This document shows positions 1 to 9,133 of a stretch of DNA of 17,436 nt, one piece after another. Origin of the DNA: Rhypophila decipiens. Lineage: Eukaryota; Ascomycota; Sordariomycetes; Sordariales; Naviculisporaceae. Every line of letters begins with the position of its first letter. Positions within the stretch are counted from its first letter, which is position 1. The stretch covers positions 1 to 17,436 of the forward strand of contig MU858377.1 of NCBI GenBank assembly GCA_033297075.1. Direction: 5' to 3'. Below the pieces are notes generated by a model. That model saw only the letters and a list, made by a program, of their open reading frames with translations, did no database searches and was not told where the DNA came from. The position numbers and the translations under genes are program-made.

Positions 1-504
1 GTTCTCCAGACTATGGTACTACGTCTGAATGTGGATTGATATTGAGGATGGTTCGTGGACCTTGCTTTTGCAAAAAAAACACAAACTATATTATGAATAC
101 AAAATAAATATTAGATACTGTATCCCATTTGCTGTCGTGGGATTCTGTCTACCTGTAAGTACTGAGACTGACGCCGCCTGATGCCCGCGCAGATATGTCC
201 TTGACATATTGATTTGTACTAATTCGGCATGGGCATAGGTAAGTCACCGGTTTATGGGCGCCCAGCTTTTATACCACAATTAATTGTTTGTCTATATTGA
301 TGCTCGGCGGCCTTGAAGGAAAAAGCAATAGACTAATCGGCCATCTTTTTCCACACCTGAGTGCGCCCGCCCAAAAGTACCAATGCTGCAGTGACTCAAA
401 TTCCCGTCATTTCCCGAAGAAGAAAAAAATAACTCCTTGCACGCCCAAGTCGATGTCTCCTGCGGCCAAAAAGAAAAATAGAATATGTAACAAAAATGGC
501 CTAT
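1..504. other. left-edge non-coding stretch
   Basis: No gene can be supported here. Open frames on both strands are short and have no recognisable family signature. The stretch next to 504 is AT-rich (a run of A/T tracts around 420-505) and contrasts with the GC-rich frame that ends at 505, so on the minus strand it is probably the 3' untranslated region of PAF1. The first 120 bases contain an A-rich tract and several stops in every forward frame. Confidence 0.5.
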
Positions 505-789
505 TTAAAGAGGCCTATAGTCCCTCAAAACCTGCCTCATCAGCACACTGCGGGGCTTGGGCTTCTTGGATGCCTTCTTCGGAGACGTATTCATCGGCGA
601 CGATCTCGGTCCTCTCGACGGCGAGCTGGGGCTGGATCTGTTCTTGGCAGCCAAGAAAGAGATATCCTGGCTGCTCGTAGCACGCGTGTCCGCCGCAATC
701 TTCTGCAACACATGCACCATCCCATTGCGGGGATACATTGTCACGCCAGAATTCTTAGTAGCTCGACGGCGCCGTTTCCGATCAACCTT
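505..789 (-). CDS. candidate C-terminal exon or in-frame extension of PAF1
   Basis: This is a 94-codon frame ending in TAA at 505-507. It lies in the same reading frame as PAF1, beyond the PAF1 TAG at 835-837. It looks coding: by hand count only 8 of 94 third positions are A and about two thirds are G or C, no TTA, CTA or TCA codon occurs, and AT-rich DNA begins right after the TAA. The product is strongly basic. It starts with a KRRRR cluster (residues 6-9 region), has a hydrophobic stretch with MVHVLQKIA, a Ser-Pro-rich middle, and a second basic cluster KKASKKPKP near the C-terminus. Three readings are possible: joined to PAF1 by removing 790-930, reached by stop readthrough, or a separate 77-residue ORF from an internal ATG at 736-738 with A at -3. 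It could also be chance 3' UTR. I recognise no family. Confidence 0.35.
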   Translation of the reverse strand, partial: KVDRKRRRRATKNSGVTMYPRNGMVHVLQKIAADTRATSSQDISFLAAKNRSSPSSPSRGPRSSPMNTSPKKASKKPKPRSVLMRQVLRDYRPL

Positions 790-930
790 CTGCAAGTCCT
801 CCAAGGAGATGATCGCATTCCTGGATCGGGATCTCTAATCCCTCTCCCCATCAGCGTCCTGGTCCTCGTCGTCGTCGTCGTTGTGCCCAATAACCTCTCC
901 TCCTTCCGCGTCGGGGGATGCCGCCCTTAC
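790..930 (-). other. candidate alternative intron at the 3' end of PAF1
   Basis: On the minus strand a strong donor (GTAAGG, starting at 930) falls exactly on a codon boundary after EEDEQ of PAF1. A TTGCAG acceptor ends at 790, also on a codon boundary of the same frame. The segment is 141 bp (47 codons) and contains the PAF1 TAG stop. Removing it would replace the acidic 31-residue end of PAF1 with the basic 94-residue tail. Against it: the only CTRAY-like branch site (CTGAT) is about 60 bases from the acceptor, which is long for a fungal intron, and the segment itself reads as a typical acidic Paf1 C-terminus. Confidence 0.25.
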
Positions 931-2381
931 TTGCTCATCTTCTTCGTCCGCGCCCGGGAAGAAGCCAATAGGCTGCTCCTTGAACTTTTGCAGCTCCGCC
1001 TTGAGTTCCTCGTCGGGATCGTTGACCGTCACCTCGAGCTCGTCCACTATATGCTCGTCCTCGTCGGTAATGCCGATATTGCGGGCAATATTCTTGGAAC
1101 GCTGGTTGCGTATCGTGCTCCGCTGCATGATGGGGTAATAGTAGACGGCCGCCTGGCTGTTGTCCGCGTCCGGCCGCCCATCACTCTCATCGTCGTTGAA
1201 GGCAAGAATAATTTCCTCGGCATACTTGGTGTCGTGGTCCATTTCCTTCTCTTGAATCGTCTCGTACGCTCGAACACGCGGGAAGCGGAAGCAAGGACCG
1301 CTCGGGCACTTGCTATTGTAAAGCTGTGGGAGATCGCGTTGCTCGTTCTCGACGTCAAACTTGGCTCGAAACCGGTGGCCAGTCTCGACATCGGGCGGCA
1401 GGTAGAAGTGATAGTTCATTATGTTGGACGGTCTGGGGTTGTTCACCGGGTCCTGTTCGTAAGCGTCGTGGGCAGCTTCCCAGGCAGCTTGCTCGACCGC
1501 GTTCCTCTCCATGGGTTTCAGGATGCCCGATGTAAGTCGGGTGTCATACGCATCGCCCATGCTGACAGGAGCGCTGCTGAACTTGACGGTGACATACGCG
1601 CCGGAGTCGGGGAAAGACTCCAGATCTGGCAGAAAAGGCAGGCAGGATTTGACCCTGAGTCTGGGATTCGAAGGATGTCGAACTCGGCTGGGGTCTTGGA
1701 GATTCTTCCGGGCAACCTCGAAGCTCGCCTCGATTCTGCGCTTGATCCAAGCCGGCGTGCCCTTGTCAGGCTCTGTTGGTACGGCCTTGCGCTTCTCCGG
1801 TCGATTTCGGGCAGCCGAGTTGGACGGCTTGAGAAAGATGTTGTTGTCTTTGGGCTTGCTGGCCGAGGACGCAATATACTCTGTGCGCCGGAGGAACGAG
1901 ACCGAGGTATCGCTGGCCTTTGACTTTCCTAAAGTTGATATGGGACGGAGAAGATCACGATCGCGGGGATGAACAGGGGGAGCCTGTGGAGGGGCCTGGA
2001 TTGCTGCTGGAATGTCAGTTTGTGAACAACCATCAATGCGCATCAACTTGAAGCCCTGGCTGGCCTCTATATATAAGGATTGGGCCAAGAGTTTGGCTTA
2101 CAGCTCTCGTCACCGTCAAAAACTCCAGGCATTCCCACCAGGTCGAGGGGCATTCCGAGTTCGGCATCGACCTCGATATTAAACGGTTGGTCGCGCACGA
2201 GGCGCGAGTGAAAGCTAGCTTGAGTAAATCTCGTGAGGCCCTGGTTGGGTATGTTGAGAAGCTTTGGCGGGTTAGGAGGGGGAGGCAGCGCATTGGAGTA
2301 CCGAATTCTAGCGATGTAGTCCTGATGGATCATGCGCTCTCCGCCGCTGCCACCGCCGCTTCTAGATTGCGATGAAGACAT
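835..2381 (-). CDS. PAF1: Paf1, RNA polymerase II-associated factor 1 homologue
   Basis: Two exons, 2381-2102 and 2006-835, give 483 residues. The 95-bp intron (2007-2101) has donor GTAAGCC, branch CTGAC and acceptor CCAG; the join reads DGDESS-AIQAPPQ. Family features are clear: the N-terminal block HQDYIARIRYSNALPPPPNP (about residues 18-40), FNIEVDAELGMPLDLVGMPG near 68-90, the VDPHD-like segment here VHPRDRDLLRP, and a long acidic C-terminus with a run of Asp. Paf1 is the name-giving subunit of the nuclear Paf1 complex. In this family the complex travels with Pol II and supports H2B ubiquitylation, H3K4 and H3K36 methylation and 3'-end formation. The ATG at 2381 has A at -3 and directly precedes a Ser/Gly-rich start typical of fungal Paf1. 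Odd point: the frame stays open and coding-like past the TAG (see 505-789). Confidence 0.93.
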
Positions 2382-3326
2382 CTTGAGCGCGGCCCGTCGA
2401 GGGGAGAGAACTTGTATCGCAACCGGAGAATTGTTGAATCGATGCTGGCTAAGCGGATGTTGCAGGTCTCTGTATAAAACTAGAGTTGCGCGGGTCGAAT
2501 TGCCCAGCTTGGGTCACGGTTCGGTTCGCGGTCTTGAATTGGAGCTAAAAGCGCGGAGTGTTTGCTTGTGCAACAACCCAAAAGTTGAAGTCGAAATAAA
2601 AGTGGGTCCGCCAATCAGATGGTTGCATCACTGTGACCGGCGTCTTGAAGCCTTCCAGAACAATACCTAGGTGCTATCCGTATTGAGGTTCCTGATGCAT
2701 TGTGCAATGAATTTCCATCCCATCATCTCCTTGCGCCTTTGATCACGGGCGTCGAAGATTTGTCATTCGACACACCTTGGCTGTGCAGTCTGACTGGATC
2801 CATGGGCAGAAAGCTCGTGTTGCAGCGCACCTCTTTTCGTGATGTATGAAAAGACACTTCAGAGTCTAATAGTTATATGATATCCTGCCAGTTTCGCCCA
2901 CCCTCTGTCCCCCCTGATATCCTCGCCACATACTCCGTAGCCTGCCCGTGTATCCGTTCTCTCCACCGTGTCCGTCCTTTCCAAAAGCTAAGAAACGGCA
3001 AAAGAAAATTAAGCCATGAGCCCCGGATCCCAGCGCCGTGGTCGTGAGCCAGGAAAATATAAGCATATTAGAAGTTCTTAGTGTAAACAAAATACAGGAG
3101 CTTTCGTCATGAGCGCCAAAAAGTGCTTTCGTCATAATACATGTATAAGAGAGGATTCCGCTGCTACAAGAAGCGAACGCACTCATTATCCGCCCCCCCT
3201 GTGCAACATTGGATTGTGTGGGTCGGGCGCTCGATGGCCTTCGTCCACAACCGAATTCGGGCGAGGCATGTTAAGCCACGTCGCAAGTCTGCGCTATTTG
3301 CAGGCTGCGGTCGTTCGCAGCCTTAT
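2382..3326. other. intergenic: PAF1 upstream region and RER1 3' flank
   Basis: PAF1 and RER1 are both on the minus strand, so this 945-bp gap should hold the PAF1 promoter (right of 2381) and the RER1 3' UTR (left of 3327). Forward and reverse frames here are at most about 110 codons, with no domain and no coding-type codon bias. I see no RNA gene or mobile element. Confidence 0.55.
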
Positions 3327-4110
3327 TTAGTTGCTATTTTTGTTGTATGCTTTCTTGCCAAATGTGAAAGGAACATAACGATACTTGATCATGTGCTGGA
3401 TCTGCTTTCTCACTACGTGGTAGATTCTCGTTAGTATTTGTTCTGTACGGGATATGTGATAAGATCCAGGACGCAACGTACTGGTGAGAATGAACAGCAT
3501 AAGCCAGTACATCAGCAGAACGGGCCAGAAGACCGGCACGTTAAAGATCTCGAACCAGCTGCACACGAAAGCGATCGTGACGGCACGAGTGGCCGAATGC
3601 CAGAACTTGAACTCGGGGAGACGTCGGATGAAAGGTCGGAACTCCTCGTCCTCCTTGGTCGGGAGTGTGCCCATGCTGCCATCCTCCATGTCATTGTCGA
3701 CCGAATCGTTCGAGGGGTCAAACTTGGGCTGCAAGAAGGCGAGGAAAAGGTTGAGAAGATAGATTCCGAGGGCATAGGCAACTGCATCGCAATGTTAGCT
3801 TACAATCAGTGCGAGCGGCAGCTTGGGCGCCAGACTAACCGATATACCAGCCTTGCGCAACGAAGACGCGAAGGAAAAAGACAAGGAGTCCGACTGTGGT
3901 GCCAACCCATCGGTAAACCACGTGGGGTGTTGATTGATCAAGGACGGCTTGGTATTTCTATATTTCCATCACCAGCCCAGGTCAGTTGTGCCCTTCTTGT
4001 CATCTCAGAATGTTTGGGTTCCAAATGCGATTCAACCGTACCCTTTGAAGCTTGCTCGTCTCTGCGGTAAAGGTGCCAAACGGCGTATTCGGCTCCGCGG
4101 TCGAGTCCAT
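3327..4110 (-). CDS. RER1: Rer1, ER-retrieval receptor of the Golgi
   Basis: Four exons, 4110-4042, 3957-3840, 3781-3482 and 3412-3327, encode 190 residues, the usual Rer1 length. Introns are 84, 58 and 69 bp with donors GTACGG, GTTAGT and GTACGT and acceptors TAG, CAG and TAG; CTGAC and CTAAC branch sites are visible in the first and last. Rer1 is a four-pass membrane protein that returns escaped ER membrane proteins and unassembled subunits from the cis-Golgi in COPI vesicles. Hydrophobic segments lie near 42-62, 63-80, 126-142 and 144-162. The family core LPEFKFWHSATRA (about 116-129), the CSWFEIFNVPVFWPVL stretch and MRKQIQHMIKYRYVPF (163-178) are intact. The start ATGG has A at -3. Upstream it shares a 599-bp divergent region with the enoyl-CoA hydratase gene. 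Odd: the last intron is a multiple of three and stop-free. Confidence 0.95.
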
Positions 4111-4709
4111 CTTGCCGTTTAGTTTTGATGCAATGAAATCCCAAGATCGACGCTGTGTGAAAAGACGGAATTATTCGCCGGTGAAGATATCGTCGTATGG
4201 ATTCTCGAAGGGTTGATGCGACAGGTTTTGAGGCTGTGGGCAAGTCAATGGTGACAAGGCTTTGGGGGCAATTGCGCGTCGTGGACAGATCTGGCGTTTG
4301 CTAAAGTTTTGTCTTGCGCAAGTAGCCACTCCCGTACGCTGCAAAAGTTAGGGGTAAATCTCGGGTGCGGCCTCCCTCTTGGATTTGCCCTGTCGAAATT
4401 GCATACAGGCCGTTACGGTACCGTTCTCAGGGGGTACGGGATCTTATCATTGCACACTAGCCACACTTGTGGCTCATTGCCAAGATATTGGTACGTACCT
4501 CTGGACCCCTGCAGCACTTGCAAGCCTGTGACGTTTACTCGATTGTCTTTGGGCCGAGGATAACCAGCTCCATCCCTGTCAATGGTTGAGCTCCCGCCTC
4601 CCACCTCTCACTCTTACAACTCAAACTTGATTCATCACTCATCAATTTGGCCCGAACGTAGATTTTCAGATTCAATTAAGCTTAAGACCTCCCTTAACCA
4701 TAAATCAAG
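4111..4709. promoter_or_regulatory. divergent promoter region of RER1 and the enoyl-CoA hydratase gene
   Basis: This 599-bp gap separates two divergently transcribed genes, so it must hold both promoters and 5' UTRs. The part nearest the hydratase start (about 4570-4640) is pyrimidine-rich on the plus strand, as is common just upstream of fungal start sites. I see no clear TATA box. An ATG at 4581, out of frame with the hydratase, would open an overlapping upstream ORF if transcription begins before it. Confidence 0.5.
4554..4559 (-). promoter_or_regulatory. candidate FarA/FarB-type site (CCTCGG on the minus strand)
   Basis: CCGAGG lies about 150 bp upstream of the hydratase ATG. In Aspergillus nidulans the Zn2Cys6 regulators FarA and FarB recognise CCTCGG in promoters of fatty-acid-induced beta-oxidation genes. 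A six-base match can easily occur by chance, so this is suggested by position and gene function only. Confidence 0.35.
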
Positions 4710-5698
4710 ATGCAAAGATCGGCTCTCACCTCCCTGACCAGGAGCCTCACCAGGCGACCTGTTGCCTCCCGCTTCCAGCCGTCATCACTCCCCCTCGTCG
4801 CCCCCCGAGTCCGTAACCTCTCCTCCCCAGCGACAAGCAGCAACTATGAGTACATCCAAGTCTCGGAGCCCAGACCGGGCGTTGGTCAAGGTAAGCAAAT
4901 CCATGTCCAAACCCCCAAGCCATCCATTCAATCCAACTAACAAGCTCGCTCCTCCAAAAAAAAGTGACCCTCAACCGCCCAAAAGCGTTAAACGCGCTCT
5001 GCACCCCCCTAATAAACGAACTCAACGCCGCCCTCACAGAATTCCAATCCTCGCCCACAGTCCGCGCCATCCTCCTGACCGGCTCCCAAAAAGCCTTCGC
5101 AGCAGGGGCCGACATCAAGGAAATGGCCCCCCTCACCTTCTCCCAGGCTTACACGACCTCGTTCATCGAGTCCTGGTCGAACCTCACGACCGGCGCCCTA
5201 AAGAAACCCCTCATAGCCGCAGTCTCGGGGCACGCCCTCGGCGGAGGCTGTGAACTCGCGCTTATGGCCGATATCATCTACTGCACTTCCAGTGCGAACT
5301 TTGGTCAGCCCGAGATCAAGCTGGGTACTATCCCCGGTGCGGGAGGGAGTCAAAGACTGACGCGGGCGGTGGGGAAGGCCAAGGCTATGGAGTTGATTCT
5401 TACGGGCAAGTCGTTCAGTGGTGAGGAGGCGGAACGGTGGGGTGTTGCTGCGAGAAGTTTCGCTACGTATGAGGAGCTCATGGAGGCGGCCTTGAAGACG
5501 GCTGAGACTATTGCTGGGTATTCAAAGGTTGCGGTTATGGCTGCCAAGGAGGTTGTTAATAAGAGCCAGGATTTGCCGCTTAGGGATGGGGTTGAATATG
5601 AGAGGCGGGTGTTCCACAGCTTGTTTGGCAGCCAGGATCAAAAGATTGGGATGAAGGCTTTTGCTGAGAAGAAGAAGGCCGAGTGGAGTGATGAATGA
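4710..5698 (+). CDS. ECHS1: mitochondrial short-chain enoyl-CoA hydratase
   Basis: Two exons, 4710-4890 and 4965-5698, give 304 residues. The 74-bp intron has donor GTAAGC, branch CTAAC and acceptor AAAG; the join reads PGVGQ-VTLNRPKALN. The enzyme hydrates trans-2-enoyl-CoA to L-3-hydroxyacyl-CoA in beta-oxidation and in branched-chain amino acid breakdown. Crotonase features are all present: KAFAAGADIKEM (oxyanion-hole and CoA-binding loop), SGHALGGGCELALMADI with catalytic Glu157, and FGQPEIKLGTIPGAGGSQRL with catalytic Glu177, 20 residues apart as in rat Glu144 and Glu164. Residues 1 to about 40 are rich in Arg, Ser and Leu with no acidic residue, and RVRNLSS resembles a mitochondrial processing site, so the matrix is the likely location. 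This corresponds to A. nidulans echA. Third-codon base use switches sharply part-way along exon 2. Confidence 0.95.
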
Positions 5699-6092
5699 GT
5701 AGATGGGTTGGGGGGGATAACTTTGGAAGGATACCGTGGAATAGGAGTTATACTATGCTACATTCTAGAAGCTAGCCCGGAATCGTGAGGTTGATGATAC
5801 GTAAAATCCATCGCGAAATTGGAAGAGAGAATCCACCGATTTATTACATACTGAGAAGTTCTGTTCAGCATCAAGTACCTATGTGATGGTAATGTAATTA
5901 CAAACCTAGGTGAATATGTTTCTGCTCCAAAAGGCAAGTGAAACACGCCCAATCAAAAAGTCAATCCAATTGATGCCTTCCATATATCGCCATAACTCAT
6001 CAACTCATTAAATCCCCCACAAGCAAATAAATCACCGTACCATGGACATCCCCAAAAAAACCAGGTATACCAAAACCAGGTGATACCAAAAA
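5699..6092. other. convergent 3' intergenic region
   Basis: The hydratase gene (plus) and the RING gene (minus) end facing each other across 394 bp. AATAAA on the plus strand at 6026-6031 and on the minus strand at 5840-5845 are candidate poly(A) signals, one for each gene. An imperfect duplication, ACCAGGTATACCA followed by ACCAGGTGATACCA, lies at about 6060-6088. No gene is supported. Confidence 0.5.
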
Positions 6093-9000
6093 TCAAACCT
6101 CTTCAGCACCAAGCAACCCGCCAGCGCTACTCCCAGACCCAAACCGTACATACGGCCCTGGAACAAGGCCCCCCTTCAGTCCCATATAAAACCCATGACA
6201 CCAATCCCCATTGACATCTTCAATCTCGACAATCTCGGCCCCCTTGGGGAACATGAGCTCGTCGTCGGCCCCGGGGAGCGGGTACCAGCTCCAGCCCGCC
6301 ATTCCCCTGGGACCCTCCCCCCCATCGTTGGGGAATACATCCCCGGTTACAAATCTCGTTTCCCCAGCCGGGATGATAGCTTCTCGGGCGAGGTCCAAAG
6401 AGACGAGTCGCGAGATGCGTTTTTTGTGCCACTTCCCTGACGTCTCCACCAGAGTAGTACCGGCGTCTTTTTTGTTGTTTGATGGTTGTTGGGTTTGTAT
6501 GGAAGAGGACTGGGGGATGGGTGGCTGTCGCTGGAAATACCTCCACCACTTCCAAATTTCCAACTTTTCGCTTCCGTCCCCAAAGGGCTCAGTCGCCAGT
6601 CTCCGTCCACCGACCAAATCCTTCACAACGACCCGTCTCTCGGCCCCAAGCTCGTCAATGACAAACTTGACCACGACCATGCGATGCCCGGCCAAAGGAC
6701 ACCTGCGCCACCCGTCCGGTCCGTTCTCCGCCGCTATGGTCCCATTCGTCACTAGGCCCGAGTAACACCCCTGACAAATATTATAGTCCCCCTCGTCAGT
6801 AAGACTCCCCGGATAAACCCCAGACGGACATTCATTACAATGAAACCTCGGCTCCAGCGGCGGTATCCCGTTCCTGCAAACCTCACAGGGCGAGTTAAAC
6901 GTCAGCGGCTTAAAATCTCCCCTAGCCGCGTGATTCGGCCTCGCAAGCACACTCGCGCCCGGAGGTGGTGCGCGAACCGGTGATCTGCTTTTTGGCGACC
7001 TTGAATGGGGGGAACTCGACGGTGATGGCGGGGTGGTCGATCTCCCCGAAAAAGGCTGGTAACTCAGCGGCAGGAGCGCATGCGTGCACGATTTTCCTGA
7101 ATTCACACAATCGTTGCAGAACCCCCAGTCTCCCTCGTTGCAAATCTCGCAGCGCCAGTAGCACTCGTTCGACCAGGCAGCACACGAACAGCAAAAGGTA
7201 CCGCTCTGGAGTCGATATTTTGGGTTCTCGGTAGTAAGTGTGCGGCGCCCTTCAGCGCCCCCGGGGAATTGTTTCGGCCGTCGGTAGCGAGAGGCTGTCA
7301 ACATGTGTGGAGGGGGGGTTTTGGGGTCTGCTTCGAGCCACTTTTCCCACCGGGCCCAGGCTGCGTAGCCGAAGCCCATCCAGTGTAGACAGCCTTTTCC
7401 TCGCCGCCAGCAGTCGCGGCATAGGTTATAGTCGCCGTCTCGGCAGATGTAGCAGTTGTAGTGGAGTTCGTACTCGATGTGTTCTCTGTTGCAGTGGTTG
7501 CAGGTTATGAAGGGCTCGGGGTAGCGTGGGAGTTTAGGTCGCTGGGGGGAGGGGAGTGGTGGTGTGGTGAGGCTGGGGCTTAGGGGGCCCGAGGTTGGCG
7601 TGAAGTTTGGTGATGAGCTACCGAGGACGAGGGCGGATGGTCGAGGTGGTCTGTTCCGGGTTTGGTCGGTGGATTGGCTTGTTGATGACGGTTCTGCTTG
7701 CCGCTGGGTGATACCGAGGCCTGTGCTGGCTCGAGCACTAAAGGGCAGATTTCTGACGTCTGGTGATGCAGTGCCTGGTCCTGGTGCCGAGACTGTTGTG
7801 GGTGAGCTGGTACTCCTACCGCCAGTGATTGTAGCCATAGCAGGTCTGATGGGATTAGGTTCTGCGCTCGAGGCTCTCGAGGCGAGGTCTGTCTGTGAAC
7901 GAGGCCCTACCCGCAGGTCGGGCTGTGTGGGTGCCACCGGGACCGTAGCACTCCTGCCACCACTTGACGTCCGTCGCCGTCGCCTTGGCTCTTGAACTTC
8001 TAGATGGGAAGAGGCCGAAGGCGGGTATCGTCCTCGGTCCTCGTTGCTGCTGCTGGCACTCGGCGGCCTAGAGTGACCACCACTATGTCTGCTCGTGGGC
8101 CGCGAGCTATCATCAGTTCGTGACCTTGGTCTTGTCGCAGATATGTCGGACCGATGAGAGCGAGCACTGGCATTACTGCCTCTTCCCCCCTGAGGACCCT
8201 GCCGTAATCTCTCGCGATGCCGCCTCCTATAAGCCTCAGTAATCTTCCTGCTCAACTCATCATTGTTGGTGAGATCGATGTTATCGAGGTCCAGTCCGTC
8301 AAGCAGCCCCTCTTCTTGAATCTGCCGTGCGAAATCCTCGATTTCCTTTTCCAGATCCCTCGAGTCGACCCCTTCCGTATTGATCAACGACCTCAACGAT
8401 GACTGATGCTCCACCCGCCGCCTCCTTTGCTCCGTTGACTCTTCGGCCGTCCGTTGTCTCGACTCGCTCCTGTGGCTCGTATCTCGGTCCCTCCTAGCTG
8501 ACCGTCTTCCCGGTTCGTTGCTGGCGTCTCTTCGACTGCTAGCCCTACTCCGCCTAGTCCGCGAAGAACTATGCGCATCCGCCGCCGCCGCCTCAGCCTC
8601 AGCCTCCCTGAGACTCAACTCCTGCACCTCGGCCAATAACCTCCTCTCCTCCTCGTCCAGTCGTTTTTGCTCGGGCGTCCGATCGGCAAAACTCAGCCTG
8701 GGCATGACCTTCTCGCCCTTTGTATAGATTTCGTCCCTCTCTCTCATGTCCTCCTCTGATATGACCTTGTCTGGGTTCAGGGCCAGGAACATGTCGAGCA
8801 GGGTGGTCACGCGCGCATCGTGCTTGGTGTCCCGGACCGGCTCCCGACACGACGGGCAGGTAAAAATGGCGACATCATCCGGCGGAGGGACTGGGGCATT
8901 CTCGGCCCGGGCTGCCTGGCTTTGGAACCATGTCTTGACGCAGGCGCCGCAGAATGTGTGCAGGCAGTCAAGGAGGGTGAGCGGTTGGTAAAGGAGGTCG

Positions 9001-9133
9001 GCGCATATCTAATACAATAGAAATAATTAGAATGGCCATTGTTCTTTTGTAATATGGTGAGAGAGTTACTTACAGAACATGTCAGCTCGTTCTCGAGACT
9101 GACAGCCGGTCCTGCTGGTTTGGGCGGATCCAT
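6093..9133 (-). CDS. RING - triple ZZ zinc-finger - SH3 protein, predicted E3 ubiquitin ligase (CHFR-like)
   Basis: Two exons, 9133-9074 and 9008-6093, give 991 residues. The 65-bp intron (GTAAGT, CTAAT, TTAG) splits the RING between Ser20 and Ile21. RING C3HC4 ligands: C19, C22, C35, H37, C40, C43, C71, C74, followed by a helical Leu/Asp segment. Residues 130-520 are disordered: Glu/Ala coiled stretch (about 130-165), Arg/Ser-rich runs, then Pro/Ser. Three ZZ-like zinc modules follow near 523-561, 626-662 and 728-796; the third has an extra loop of about ten residues before GDYNIC. A C-terminal SH3-like domain covers about 926-976 (ADDELMFPKGAEIVEIE, then DWCHGFY and GLVPGPYV), with WSWYPLP where ALYDY is usual. 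RING proteins of this type pass ubiquitin from an E2; ZZ domains bind peptide N-termini, histone tails or SUMO in known cases. Substrate unknown. The start has A at -3 and G at +4. Confidence 0.85.

Noticed and set aside
155..192. Intron-like plus-strand signals GTAAGT, CTGAC and CAG.
   Set aside because: The span would be 38 bp, shorter than any intron seen here, and neither side has a supporting coding frame.
890..1000. GAC/GTC microsatellite near the PAF1 3' end.
   Set aside because: The short run simply encodes the acidic Asp stretch of the Paf1 C-terminus, which is expected in this family.
496..1923. A 475-codon open frame on the plus strand, antisense to PAF1.
   Set aside because: It is codon-aligned with PAF1, so its openness follows from PAF1 and its tail lacking TTA, CTA and TCA codons. 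Its peptide is a mirror of acidic Paf1 codons (long Val/Leu runs opposite Asp/Glu), with no domain.
2866..3186. Minus-strand frame of 106 codons between PAF1 and RER1.
   Set aside because: It has no recognisable domain and no coding-type third-position bias, and it lies where the RER1 3' UTR is expected.
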